From CBDUMN01 sp965368335 (GTDB lineage Bacteria; Pseudomonadota; Alphaproteobacteria; Rhodospirillales; JAPHRK01), in contig CBDUMN010000036.1 of the NCBI GenBank assembly GCA_965368335.1, forward strand, positions 1-33,210: a stretch of 33,210 bases of DNA, in the 5' to 3' direction. The translations under genes and the position numbers were made by a program. Positions 15,187-23,047 of this stretch are shown piece after piece. The notes under the pieces are model-generated. The model was not told the DNA's origin. It saw only the letters and a list, made by a program, of their open reading frames with translations, and ran no database searches. How positions within the stretch are numbered: position 1 is the first letter of the stretch; every line of letters begins with the position of its first letter.

Positions 15187-15326
15187 GCTGGAAAGTGGAT
15201 GAGGCGGTCAATGGAGGAGCGGATGGCTTGTGCGAAACGGACTGCGACCCGTTCGTCTTCCTCGGCAATGTGGGAAAAATGTGAAGCCAAGTCGCCTTGG
15301 GCAAGGCGGGTATAGCGGATTTTCAT
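15123..15326 (-). pseudogene. Truncated ParE-like toxin, fused tail antisense to the neighbouring toxin
   Basis: This 67-residue frame starts like a ParE toxin (MKIRYTRLAQGDLASHFSHIAEEDERVAVRFAQAIRSSIDRLIHFPAYGQRR), which covers the N-terminal two thirds of the family. The remaining residues (EVWTTAKTQTVSSII) are encoded by the antisense of the other toxin's last 64 bases, so the normal VxGxRELV...YRxxY...HxxRxWP end is missing. It overlaps its antitoxin start by four bases (15323-15326). The simplest reading is a deletion or recombination that joined two convergent toxin genes, leaving this copy inactive. It is unlikely to be a functional toxin. Confidence 0.72.
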
Positions 15327-15517
15327 GCGCCGTATTTGGCGTAGACGGCGTCGATTTCTTTTTCTGTGGCGAAGTCCAGCGTACGCCGGGCCTCTTCGAC
15401 GCCCGCAATCTGTTCCGCCGTCAGGCGTGTGGCGTCTTCGACGATTTCGATGCTGACTTCAAATGTGGCCTCTGGCGGCAAATTGGCCGCATAAAACGCC
15501 AAGTCCTTACCGCGCAT
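15323..15517 (-). CDS. Antitoxin-like protein paired with the truncated toxin
   Basis: The 64-residue product (MRGKDLAFYAANLPPEATFEVSIEIVEDATRLTAEQIAGVEEARRTLDFATEKEIDAVYAKYGA) is acidic and ends in the phrase FATEKEIDAVYAKYGA, like antitoxins with an ATDEEVxAxFxKYx tail. It lies directly upstream of, and overlaps, the truncated toxin gene. In the same frame, 21 bases upstream (15538), a short MPKLKE leader with a good GGAAAGG site ends in TAA immediately before this ATG. That may be the original start interrupted by a nonsense mutation or a true leader peptide. The protein lacks an obvious DNA-binding motif in its N-terminus. Confidence 0.6.
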   Translation of the reverse strand: MRGKDLAFYAANLPPEATFEVSIEIVEDATRLTAEQIAGVEEARRTLDFATEKEIDAVYAKYGA

Positions 15518-15552
15518 TTACTCTTTGAGTTTCGGCATGTTTGGCCTTTCCA

Positions 15553-15571
15553 ATTCTTATTGCATAAGAAT
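15553..15571. promoter_or_regulatory. Inverted repeat upstream of second antitoxin
   Basis: ATTCTTAT-TGC-ATAAGAAT is a perfect 8-bp inverted repeat with 3-base spacer, 15 bases upstream of the short leader ATG (15538) of the minus-strand antitoxin. Its position suggests an autoregulatory operator for that pair, and its sequence differs from the operator of the other pair. Confidence 0.6.
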
Positions 15572-15637
15572 AGCAAACACGAAGAGAAAAGGAAATACGG
15601 GGAGGCCACGCCTATGGAGCTAAGTGATATGGCGGGG

Positions 15638-15880
15638 TTAAGCGCCTGCCGCTTCGGCCTCGGCAAGCGCGCCCATCTCGGCGAAAAGGTCGAGTGATTT
15701 TTGCGCTTCCTCGGGATCGAGCCTGGAAAGCGCGAATCCCACATGAACGATCACGTAGTCGCCGACCACACAGCCTTCGACAAGCGAAAGGCTGATGTTT
15801 TTGCGCACGCCGCCCACTTCAACGACGGCGTTGTCGTCTTCAAGCAGTTCGACGATTTGGGCCGGGATGGCGACGCACAT
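15638..15880 (-). CDS. hypC: HypC/HupF-family hydrogenase maturation chaperone
   Basis: The 80-residue protein begins MCVAIPAQIVEL and continues VVEVGGVRKNISLSLVEGCVVGDYVIVHVGFALSRLDPEEAQKSLDLF, the full HypC pattern. Cys2, directly after the start methionine, is the residue that binds HypD and the hydrogenase large subunit precursor when the iron with its CN and CO ligands is delivered to [NiFe]-hydrogenase. Length is normal. No other hyp, hup or hydrogenase gene is in the window, so it is a lone copy or a distant member of a set elsewhere. It lies upstream of the damaged toxin-antitoxin pair on the same strand. Confidence 0.9.
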   Translation of the reverse strand: MCVAIPAQIVELLEDDNAVVEVGGVRKNISLSLVEGCVVGDYVIVHVGFALSRLDPEEAQKSLDLFAEMGALAEAEAAGA

Positions 15881-16047
15881 GGTTTGTCTCTTAAAAAAAA
15901 CTGGTTCTTAAAGATGGCGCTACCATAACCGAGGGCCTGTTCCCGCGCCAGCCGAATATTGCGCCCGTTTATCTGTGTTTAACGCCTTCAACCTTAGAAT
16001 CCGGTAAAGTGGACGTGAACCCCAACAGTTGAAAAGCTAAAGACGTC

Positions 16048-16863
16048 ATGACGGCCAATGGGAAAAGAGTTCGGGAACTGGGCGCTCCCCGCTGCAAGAG
16101 TGAGGTGGAGCGGCGGCTAACGTATTTGTTGGAAAGATTCGAGGCCTATGCCGCGCAAGGGGGCGGCACCCTGTCCATCGAGACGGTGCGCAGTGAAATC
16201 GCCGCCCTTCTACAGTCCGGTGCGATAGACTATGGCGAGGTTTTCAAGGAATGCCTGGTTCTTTTAAGCGATGAGGTTTGGGAAGAGAAACGTCAGAATG
16301 CTTTCGGGCGACTGATTGTCAGAGATTTTGAGGAAAATCTCACCCGGCAAATCAATCCGAATATCGAATCGGAACGAGTGCCCCGCCGCGCCATCGGTCC
16401 TTTTCTTAATGTGCTGGCGATGCTGCTCGGTGACAAAACCTATAAGAAGTTCTACGACGAGGCCCGCGACTTACGAAGCAGGCTGCAACTGGAAACCGGG
16501 TGTGTTTCCGTTTGGAATGAATTTTTCGGCCATGACGATGCTACACGGATCAAGCTCCAGGTTTATGCGGCTGTAGCGCGCCAGTTTGCCGACTTCGAAA
16601 AACGGACTCTTTGGTTCGTCCAGGTGATGAATTCACAGCTTGACCATCAAGTGACTGTGGCGGACCTGGAAGGCCGCCCGCAGTGGGTTTTCCAGAAGCA
16701 TCATTTTTATGCGCTGATGAATGAGCTTTTCGCGCCCATGGAGAGCCTGCTTTCAAGTAAGATCGCCGTTGAGCGGATGGAAAAATATCTGGGTGTCGAT
16801 GGCGTTGAATTTGTCCGTCTCTTTTTGCGCAATGTCCGAGAGCGTCTGGCGGAAAGTCAGTAA
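16048..16863 (+). CDS. Uncharacterised protein, mostly helical
   Basis: The 271-residue protein (MTANGKRVRELGAPRCKSEVERRLTYLLERFEAYAAQGGGTLSIETV...) is predicted mostly helical and soluble, without signal peptide or membrane segment. Notable stretches are FKECLVLLSDEVWEEKRQNAFGRLIVRDFEENL and FYALMNELFAPMESLLSSKIAVERMEKYLGVDGVEFVRLFLRNVRERL. No catalytic motif or named family is evident. The ATG at 16048 follows AAAGACGTC, a weak ribosome site. It lies 92 bases before phoR on the same strand and could be co-transcribed with it, so a link to phosphate signalling is possible but unsupported by the sequence. Confidence 0.8.
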   Translation: MTANGKRVRELGAPRCKSEVERRLTYLLERFEAYAAQGGGTLSIETVRSEIAALLQSGAIDYGEVFKECLVLLSDEVWEEKRQNAFGRLIVRDFEENLTRQINPNIESERVPRRAIGPFLNVLAMLLGDKTYKKFYDEARDLRSRLQLETGCVSVWNEFFGHDDATRIKLQVYAAVARQFADFEKRTLWFVQVMNSQLDHQVTVADLEGRPQWVFQKHHFYALMNELFAPMESLLSSKIAVERMEKYLGVDGVEFVRLFLRNVRERLAESQ

Positions 16864-16955
16864 CCTTCATCGCCCCGTAACAGTTCCGGCCTTCCCCCAA
16901 CTGTTAAAAACAGGCTACAGTTTCGCCCAAGGAAAAAGGGAAACAAAAAGAATCC

Positions 16956-18221
16956 ATGGGCCATAATCCATTGAACAATGTTGCGCTGGCCTTGTTGCCG
17001 GGTCTCGTTGCGCTTGGCGCACTGACTTTTTTTGGCAAGGTTGAGTTGGAAAGCACGGCGCTTGTCGGGGCGCTGTTTATTGCGGGTGCGGGCTGGTTGG
17101 TTCATCGCATGAGTCGTGGCTCCATCGAACGCCCCCCTTCGCGAAGAGTGACCACCCTAGACGGCAGCTTACTGGAAAGTCTTCCCTCGCCCATTCTGTT
17201 GCTTGGCCGGGATCGCCGGGTTGCGGCGCTCAATAAAGCCGCACGGCGGACTTTTGCCGTCGACCCGCTAAAAAAAGACCTCGCTCTCGCCATTCGTCAT
17301 CCGGCGGTTTTGAAGGCGGCCGATGACGCCTTGTCGGGAAAGGGCGGCGGACAGGCGGTTGAGGTCTCCTTTGGTGGCGAAACGCCGCGTGTCTTTACCG
17401 TGCTCATCGAGCCGATGGGCGAAGGGCAGGACAAGGCCCCCTTAGGTGCCGTAGTTGTGCTCAACGACATTACGTCGGATAAGGCCATTCAGGAAATGCG
17501 CAACGACTTCGTGGCGAATGTGAGCCATGAGTTGCGCACCCCTCTCTCGTCGATCAAAGGGTTTATCGAAACGCTTCTCGGCTCGGGCAAGGGCGATGCG
17601 GAGGCGACCGAGCGGTTTCTTGGGATTATGGGGAGTGAGGCCGAGCGTATGGCCCGGCTGATCGATGACTTGTTGTCGCTATCCCGTATCCAGGTCAATC
17701 AGCACGTTGCGCCTCAGGACAAGGTAGACCTTAAGCCGCTCATTGAAGGAATAGCCGAATCCCTGGCTCCGGTCGCCAAGGAAAGGAATGTGACGATTGA
17801 GACGCAATTGCCGAACGATCTGATGAGTGTGCTGGGTGATCGCGATCAACTCTATCAGGTGTTCATCAATTTGGTGAATAACGCCATTAAATATGGCGCT
17901 GAAGGCGGGAAGGTTGTTCTCAAAGCCGAGCCGGTGGAGCGGGTCCGTGGCACCGGCTCTCCCGGTGTCGGGGTCTCGGTTTCCGATAGCGGCGATGGTA
18001 TTCCCCAGGAGCATATCCCCCGCTTGACGGAGAGGTTCTACCGGGTCGATAAGGCGCGGTCGCGTCAACTGGGCGGGACGGGACTCGGCCTCGCCATTGT
18101 CAAACACATCGTTACCCGCCATCGGGGACGCCTGATCATTGAAAGTCGTTTGGGTGAGGGAAGCGCCTTTACGGTGCAGCTTCCAGCAGCCGAACGAACC
18201 GTTGATTCCGACAAAATGTGA
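16956..18221 (+). CDS. phoR: Phosphate regulon sensor histidine kinase PhoR
   Basis: The 421-residue kinase has two N-terminal membrane segments (about 9-27 and 34-50), a PAS domain (about 70-175, LLESLPSPILLLGRDRRVAALNKAA), then HisKA with NDFVANVSHELRTPLSSIKGF, phospho-acceptor H191, and the ATPase domain with N box INLVNNAIKYG, G1 DSGDGIP and G2 GGTGLGLAIVKH. With PhoB it senses phosphate status through the PstSCAB-PhoU complex. It sits just upstream of pstS, while phoB is at the other end of the cluster. Context and domain order support PhoR over other kinases. Confidence 0.92.
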   Translation: MGHNPLNNVALALLPGLVALGALTFFGKVELESTALVGALFIAGAGWLVHRMSRGSIERPPSRRVTTLDGSLLESLPSPILLLGRDRRVAALNKAARRTFAVDPLKKDLALAIRHPAVLKAADDALSGKGGGQAVEVSFGGETPRVFTVLIEPMGEGQDKAPLGAVVVLNDITSDKAIQEMRNDFVANVSHELRTPLSSIKGFIETLLGSGKGDAEATERFLGIMGSEAERMARLIDDLLSLSRIQVNQHVAPQDKVDLKPLIEGIAESLAPVAKERNVTIETQLPNDLMSVLGDRDQLYQVFINLVNNAIKYGAEGGKVVLKAEPVERVRGTGSPGVGVSVSDSGDGIPQEHIPRLTERFYRVDKARSRQLGGTGLGLAIVKHIVTRHRGRLIIESRLGEGSAFTVQLPAAERTVDSDKM

Positions 18222-18235
18222 ATAAATGGGAGCGG

Positions 18236-18264
18236 CTGTCATTAAACTGTAACAGGGGTGTCAT
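18236..18264 (+). promoter_or_regulatory. Pho box (three tandem repeats) upstream of pstS
   Basis: Three 7-bp direct repeats spaced by 4 bases read CTGTCAT (18236-18242), CTGTAAC (18247-18253) and GTGTCAT (18258-18264). The first matches the PhoB half-site consensus CTGTCAT exactly, the others closely. They begin 14 bases after the phoR stop and about 80 bases before the pstS ATG, the normal place for PhoB activation of pst transcription. Confidence 0.88.
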
Positions 18265-18344
18265 AAAAAGGCAGTGGCGAAGGCCTATGAGGGAACTCGC
18301 GAAAGCGGAAGACCGCTTGAAGAGAGTTAACATTGCTAGGAAGC

Positions 18345-19388
18345 ATGAAACCCATGTTCAAAAAATCCATTGTCTTGGCGGCCGTCGCTACCGTCGCCAT
18401 GGTCAGCGCAGCTCAGGCCCGCGACCAGATCCGCATCGTCGGATCCTCCACTGTTTATCCGTTTGCCACCGCCGTTGCCGAAAACTTCGGTAAAACCACC
18501 GACTTCAAGACTCCGGTCGTTGAATCCACCGGTTCCGGTGGCGGTCTGAAATTGTTCTGCGCCGGTGTTGGCGAAGAGCATCCGGACATCACCAACGCTT
18601 CCCGGGCGATCAAAAAGTCCGAGATCGAGCGTTGCGCCAAAAACGGTATCAAAGACATCACCGAAGTGAAAGTCGGCTACGACGGAATCGTCTTCGCCAA
18701 CGCCAAAGGCGCACCGACGATGAAAATCACCCGCCAGCAGCTTTTCCTGGCCCTGGCCAAAGACGTTCCGGCCGGTGAAGGCAAGCTTCAGCCGAACCCC
18801 CACCAGACCTGGAAAGACGTCGATCCGTCGCTTCCCGACGTGAAAATCGAAGTTCTTGGCCCGCCGCCGACCTCCGGTACCCGCGACGCTTTCGCCGAAC
18901 TGGCTCTTGAAGGCGGCTGCAAGAAGATTGGTTGGATCAAGGCCATGAAGAAGCAGGACAAGAAGAAGTATAAAGCCATCTGCCACTCAATCCGTGAAGA
19001 CGGCGCTTATGTGGAAGCTGGTGAAAACGACGTTCTGATCATTCGTAAGCTGGAAGCCAACCCGAAAGCCTTCGGTGTGTTTGGTTACTCCTTCCTCGAC
19101 CAGAACGGCGACAAGGTTCAGGGCAGCCTGGTTGACGGTGTTGAGCCGACCTTTGAAAACATTGCCGACGGCAAATACCCGGTTTCCCGCCCGCTGTTCT
19201 TCTACGTGAAGAAAGCTCATGTCGGTGCGGTTCCGGGCATGAAGGAATACCTGGCTGAGTTCACTTCCGAAAAAGCCTGGGGCGACGAAGGCTACCTTTC
19301 CGAAAAAGGCCTGATCCCCATGCCGAAAGAAGAGCGCACCAAGTACATGAACGACGCTAAGGCGCTGAACAACAACCTGATGATGTAA
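18345..19388 (+). CDS. pstS: Phosphate ABC transporter substrate-binding protein PstS
   Basis: The 347-residue protein has a signal peptide (MKPMFKKSIVLAAVATVAMVSAAQA, cleavage after Ala25) and binds phosphate in the periplasm. The phosphate loops IRIVGSSTVYPFATAVAENFG and VVESTGSGGGLKLFC, and the GPPPTSGTRDAFAELALEGGC segment, belong to the PstS family found with alphaproteobacterial pst operons. I placed the start at the ATG 18345, after CTAGGA; a TTG at 18333 is also open. It has its own strong Pho box and is followed by a terminator, so it is expected to be made in excess over the membrane subunits. Confidence 0.93.
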   Translation: MKPMFKKSIVLAAVATVAMVSAAQARDQIRIVGSSTVYPFATAVAENFGKTTDFKTPVVESTGSGGGLKLFCAGVGEEHPDITNASRAIKKSEIERCAKNGIKDITEVKVGYDGIVFANAKGAPTMKITRQQLFLALAKDVPAGEGKLQPNPHQTWKDVDPSLPDVKIEVLGPPPTSGTRDAFAELALEGGCKKIGWIKAMKKQDKKKYKAICHSIREDGAYVEAGENDVLIIRKLEANPKAFGVFGYSFLDQNGDKVQGSLVDGVEPTFENIADGKYPVSRPLFFYVKKAHVGAVPGMKEYLAEFTSEKAWGDEGYLSEKGLIPMPKEERTKYMNDAKALNNNLMM

Positions 19389-19405
19389 GCATCCGGTTTG
19401 TGGCG

Positions 19406-19446
19406 GGGACGGCCCTTTATGCGGGGTCGTCCCAAGCCATTTTTTT
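19406..19446 (+). terminator. Rho-independent terminator/attenuator between pstS and pstC
   Basis: GGGACGGCCC (19406-19415) pairs with the GGGGTCGTCCC arm ending at 19433, with one mismatch and a 7-8 base loop, followed after 6 bases by a run of seven T (19440-19446). It lies 18 bases after the pstS stop and would let only part of transcription continue into pstC, giving more PstS than permease. Confidence 0.8.
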
Positions 19447-19504
19447 AAGTTATTGGTTTTGACCTCTTGATGTGACAACGGCTGCAAAAAGGCAGCGCAA
19501 CAAA

Positions 19505-20887
19505 ATGCAAACAACCATTCTTGCCGCCACCTTGACCTGTCTTGCGATTTTCGGTTTTTACGCCGGGCGCACGAGAGCGTTGTCCCTGGTTTCCGGGCGG
19601 GCGAGCAAACTTCATTCCCTGCCCAGCTACTACGGCTATTACCTGGCCATGTGGTGCGGCATTCCAAGTTTCCTGCTTGTTCTCGGCTGGGCCTTCTTCG
19701 AGCCGGTGGTTGGCGAGCGGATCATCCTTTCGACCCTTTCGACCGAAACCATCGGGAATGCCGGTGAAATGCTCGGTGTGTTGGTCAACGATGTGCGCAA
19801 CCTTGCCAGCGGTAATATCGTCAGCCGCCAAATCACACCCGAGATGCAGGCGGCCGCCGACTATTATACATCGGTCAATCGCACTGGCTTTGCCGGGTTG
19901 ATTGTCGTGGCGCTCGCCGTGGCTATCGGCGGCATTCTATTGGGCCATCGACGGATCAGCGCCAGGCTCAAGGCCCGGCACCATGTGGAAGGGTTCGTTA
20001 AGGGTTTTTTGGTTATCAGTTCGACGGCCGCCATTTTGACGACGATTGGGATTATCCTGTCGCTGTTGTTCGAATCCATTCGGTTTTTCCAGCTGGTTTC
20101 GCCCATAGAGTTTTTGTTCGGCCTGGAATGGAGCCCACAGACGGCGCTGCGCGCCGATCAGGTCGCCAGTTCCGGTTCGTTTGGCGCCGTGCCGCTGTTC
20201 GCCGGCACCATGCTGATCTCGTTTATCGCCATGTGCGTCGCCGTTCCCATCGGCTTGCTTTCGGCCATTTACATGTCCGAGTACGCACCCAAAAAGGTTC
20301 GGGCCATCGCCAAGCCGTTGTTGGAAATTCTGGCGGGTGTCCCGACCGTCGTTTACGGCTTTTTCGCCGCTCTGACCCTGGCCCCCTGGATCCGCGATAC
20401 AGGCGGCATGATGGGTTTGAGCGTTTCCTCCGAGAGTGCGCTGGCCGCTGGTCTTGTCATGGGCATCATGATCATTCCCTTCGTTTCCTCGCTCTCCGAC
20501 GACGTGATCAACGCCGTTCCTCAAGCTATGCGGGATGGCGCTTTTGGGCTGGGCGCAACGACATCGGAATGCGTTCGTCAGGTCATTTTACCGGCGGCGC
20601 TGCCGGGGATCGTCGGGGGTGTCTTGCTGGCCGTTTCGCGAGCCATCGGCGAAACCATGATTGTCGTCATGGCCGCCGGTCTGGCGGCGAACCTGACGGC
20701 CAATCCGTTGGATGCGGTCACAACCGTGACGACACAGATCGTTACTCTACTGGTTGGCGACCAGGAGTTCGATAGCGCCAAGACTTTGGCGGCTTTCGCC
20801 CTGGGGCTGGTTCTGTTCTTCATGACCCTGGCGCTCAATATCGTCGCCCAGCGGGTCGTCAAAAAATACCGAGAGCAATATGAATAG
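19505..20887 (+). CDS. pstC: Phosphate ABC transporter permease PstC
   Basis: The 460-residue inner-membrane permease has several membrane segments. The C-terminal half contains the ABC-permease core (LFAGTMLISFIAMCVAVPIGLLSAIYMSEYAPKKVRAIAKPLLEILAGVPTVVYGFFAALTLAPWIRD) and the coupling motif near GAFGLGATTSECVRQVILPAALPGIVGG. An N-terminal extension of about 150 residues (LHSLPSYYGYYLAMWCGIPSFLLVLGW...) is longer than E. coli PstC (319 residues) and matches the longer PstC form in this group. I preferred the ATG at 19505; a GTG at 19472 is open. The stop overlaps the pstA start. Confidence 0.9.
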   Translation: MQTTILAATLTCLAIFGFYAGRTRALSLVSGRASKLHSLPSYYGYYLAMWCGIPSFLLVLGWAFFEPVVGERIILSTLSTETIGNAGEMLGVLVNDVRNLASGNIVSRQITPEMQAAADYYTSVNRTGFAGLIVVALAVAIGGILLGHRRISARLKARHHVEGFVKGFLVISSTAAILTTIGIILSLLFESIRFFQLVSPIEFLFGLEWSPQTALRADQVASSGSFGAVPLFAGTMLISFIAMCVAVPIGLLSAIYMSEYAPKKVRAIAKPLLEILAGVPTVVYGFFAALTLAPWIRDTGGMMGLSVSSESALAAGLVMGIMIIPFVSSLSDDVINAVPQAMRDGAFGLGATTSECVRQVILPAALPGIVGGVLLAVSRAIGETMIVVMAAGLAANLTANPLDAVTTVTTQIVTLLVGDQEFDSAKTLAAFALGLVLFFMTLALNIVAQRVVKKYREQYE

Positions 20888-22181
20888 TTCGCAAGCAACA
20901 ACGGTCAATCCGACGACCCAGAAAATCCGCGCAGGCCTGAAGAAGCGTTATGCGGCCGAACGCCGGTTCCAGTTCTATGGAATGGCCGGTATTTCCATCG
21001 CCGTCATCGCCCTGCTTATTCTGTTCGTTTCCATTGGTTCCAAGGGCTATACGGCTTTTGTCCAGACCCATGTCGAGCTTGAGGTGTTTTTCGATGAGCA
21101 GATCATCGACCCGTCAGGCGAGAGGAAGACGGATGAATTGAGCCGCGCCGACTATGCCGGGGTGGTCAAGGCGACGCTTCGCGCTCGCTTTCCCGAGGTG
21201 AAGAATCGTCGTGACAAGCGCCAGCTCTATGGTTTGATCAGCACAGGCGCAGCGTTTGATCTGCGCGAAATGGTCATGACCGATCCGTCGATTATCGGAA
21301 CGACCCAAAGGGTTGAACTGATTGCTTCGGATGATGTGGATATGCTGATCAAGGGGCATATCCATCGCGATACCGAAGAAAGTGCGAGGCCGATCAAAGA
21401 CAAGCAAATCGCCTGGATCGAGCAGTTGGAAGAAGCAGGCGCGGTTTCGACGCCGTTTAACGAGCGGCTTTTCTCCCGGGGCGATTCCCGTGAGCCGGAA
21501 CTGGCCGGTATCTGGGGCGCAATCGTCGGGTCTTTCTATACCATGCTGGTGACCCTCACGCTGTCGTTCCCGTTGGGGGTGGCCGCGGCAATTTATCTTG
21601 AGGAGTTTGCCCACAAGAGCAAGCTGGCGGCTCTGATTGAGGTGAATATCAACAACCTGGCGGCGGTCCCTTCCATCGTCTTCGGTCTTCTCGGTCTGGC
21701 GGTGTTTCTCAACTTTTTCCAGATGCCGCGCTCAGCGCCCCTGGTCGGTGGCGTGGTTCTGGCCCTGATGACGTTTCCAACGATCATTATTGCCGGTCGG
21801 GCGGCCCTTAAAAGCGTGCCGCCGTCAATCCGCGAGGCTGCGGCCGGTCTCGGCGCTTCGCGCACCCAGGTGGTGTTCCACCATGTTCTGCCGCTCGCCA
21901 TGCCCGGCATTTTAACCGGGACGATTATCGGCATGGCCCGCGCGGTCGGCGAGACGGCCCCGTTGCTGATGATCGGCATGGTCGCCTTTATCGTCGATAT
22001 TCCCCAAGGAATTTCCGATCCGGCAAGCGTATTGCCGGTGCAGGTTTATCTCTGGGCCGATGCCCCGGAAAGGGCTTTTGTAGAGCGGACTTCCGCGACT
22101 ACGATGGTTCTTCTCGGGTTTCTGATCGCTATGAACGCCGCGGCGGTAATGCTGCGCAAGAAATTCGAGAGGCGTTGGTAA
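20880..22181 (+). CDS. pstA: Phosphate ABC transporter permease PstA
   Basis: The 433-residue permease has an N-terminal segment (IRAGLKKRYAAERRFQFYGMAGISIAVIALLILFVSIGSKGYTAFVQTHVELEVFFDEQIIDPSG...) of the DUF3333 type found in alphaproteobacterial PstA. The permease core follows: GIWGAIVGSFYTMLVTLTLSFPLGVAAAIYLEEFAHKSKL, then the EAA-like motif REAAAGLGASRTQVVFHHVLPLAMPGILTGTIIGMARAVGETAPL. It starts inside the end of pstC (ATG at 20880, pstC stop at 20885-20887) and its TAA overlaps the pstB ATG. Together with PstC it forms the phosphate channel across the inner membrane. Confidence 0.93.
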   Translation: MNSSQATTVNPTTQKIRAGLKKRYAAERRFQFYGMAGISIAVIALLILFVSIGSKGYTAFVQTHVELEVFFDEQIIDPSGERKTDELSRADYAGVVKATLRARFPEVKNRRDKRQLYGLISTGAAFDLREMVMTDPSIIGTTQRVELIASDDVDMLIKGHIHRDTEESARPIKDKQIAWIEQLEEAGAVSTPFNERLFSRGDSREPELAGIWGAIVGSFYTMLVTLTLSFPLGVAAAIYLEEFAHKSKLAALIEVNINNLAAVPSIVFGLLGLAVFLNFFQMPRSAPLVGGVVLALMTFPTIIIAGRAALKSVPPSIREAAAGLGASRTQVVFHHVLPLAMPGILTGTIIGMARAVGETAPLLMIGMVAFIVDIPQGISDPASVLPVQVYLWADAPERAFVERTSATTMVLLGFLIAMNAAAVMLRKKFERRW

Positions 22182-23035
22182 TGTTTGCATTTCAAGAAAA
22201 GAAAGAGGAAGCCAAAGTGACACAGGCTGCCCAGGCTCAAGAAGCCGAAGTTATTCCCGTTCCCGAAGAACCGCCGGTCGAAAATAAGGTGGTTGCCGAT
22301 AAGGTGACGGTTCACTATAGCGGCGCTCAGGCGCTGTTTGATATCGATCTCGAAATTCCGGAGCGCCGGGTAACGTCGTTGATCGGCCCATCGGGCTGCG
22401 GCAAATCGACGTTCCTGCGCTGCATCAACCGGATGAACGACACCATCGAAGGCTGTGAAGTCGGCGGCACCATCATGATGGATGGGGACAATATCAACGG
22501 AAACGACATCGACGTGGTGGAACTCCGCGCCAGGGTCGGCATGGTGTTCCAAAAACCCAACCCGTTTCCCAAGTCGATCTACGACAACGTGGCCTATGGT
22601 CCGCGTATCCATGGCTTGGCCTCAGATAGCGCGGAGCTTGATGAAATCGTTCATCGGAGCCTTGAAAAAGCCGGTTTGTGGAACGAGGTCAAAGATCGTC
22701 TTCTAGAGCCGGGAACGGGGCTTTCAGGCGGCCAGCAGCAACGCCTCTGCATTGCTCGCGCCATTGCGGTGAGTCCTGAGGTGATTTTGATGGATGAGCC
22801 CTGTTCGGCGCTCGACCCCATCGCCACAGCGAAGATCGAAGAACTGATCGACGAGATCAGAGAGAACTTCACCATCGTGATCGTCACCCATTCCATGCAG
22901 CAGGCGGCCCGTGTGTCTCAATATACGGCCTTCTTCCATCTTGGAAAGTTGGTGGAGAAAGGCCTGACGGAAAAGATTTTTACCGAGCCCGACGATCAAC
23001 GGACTCAAGACTACATTACCGGGCGGTTTGGGTAA
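22181..23035 (+). CDS. pstB: Phosphate ABC transporter ATPase PstB
   Basis: The 284-residue ATPase has Walker A GPSGCGKST, the PstB-typical FLRCINRMND, Q-loop FQKPNPFPKSIYDNVAYGPRIHG, signature LSGGQQQRLCIARAIA, Walker B VILMDEPCSALDPIAT and the H-loop VTHSMQQAARVSQYTAFF. It powers phosphate import and takes part in PhoR signalling. A short alanine/glutamate-rich N-terminal tail (about 35 residues) precedes the fold. The ATG at 22181 overlaps the pstA stop (TAATG); a TTG six bases earlier is also open. PhoU follows 12 bases downstream. Confidence 0.96.
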   Translation: MFAFQEKKEEAKVTQAAQAQEAEVIPVPEEPPVENKVVADKVTVHYSGAQALFDIDLEIPERRVTSLIGPSGCGKSTFLRCINRMNDTIEGCEVGGTIMMDGDNINGNDIDVVELRARVGMVFQKPNPFPKSIYDNVAYGPRIHGLASDSAELDEIVHRSLEKAGLWNEVKDRLLEPGTGLSGGQQQRLCIARAIAVSPEVILMDEPCSALDPIATAKIEELIDEIRENFTIVIVTHSMQQAARVSQYTAFFHLGKLVEKGLTEKIFTEPDDQRTQDYITGRFG

Positions 23036-23047
23036 GGAGATCGGATC

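Noticed and set aside
16864..16955. Possible Pho box before phoR (CCGTAACAG and CTGTTAAAAACAG)
   Set aside because: The half-sites are inverted and irregularly spaced, unlike the 11-base direct-repeat period of the clear box at 18236-18264.
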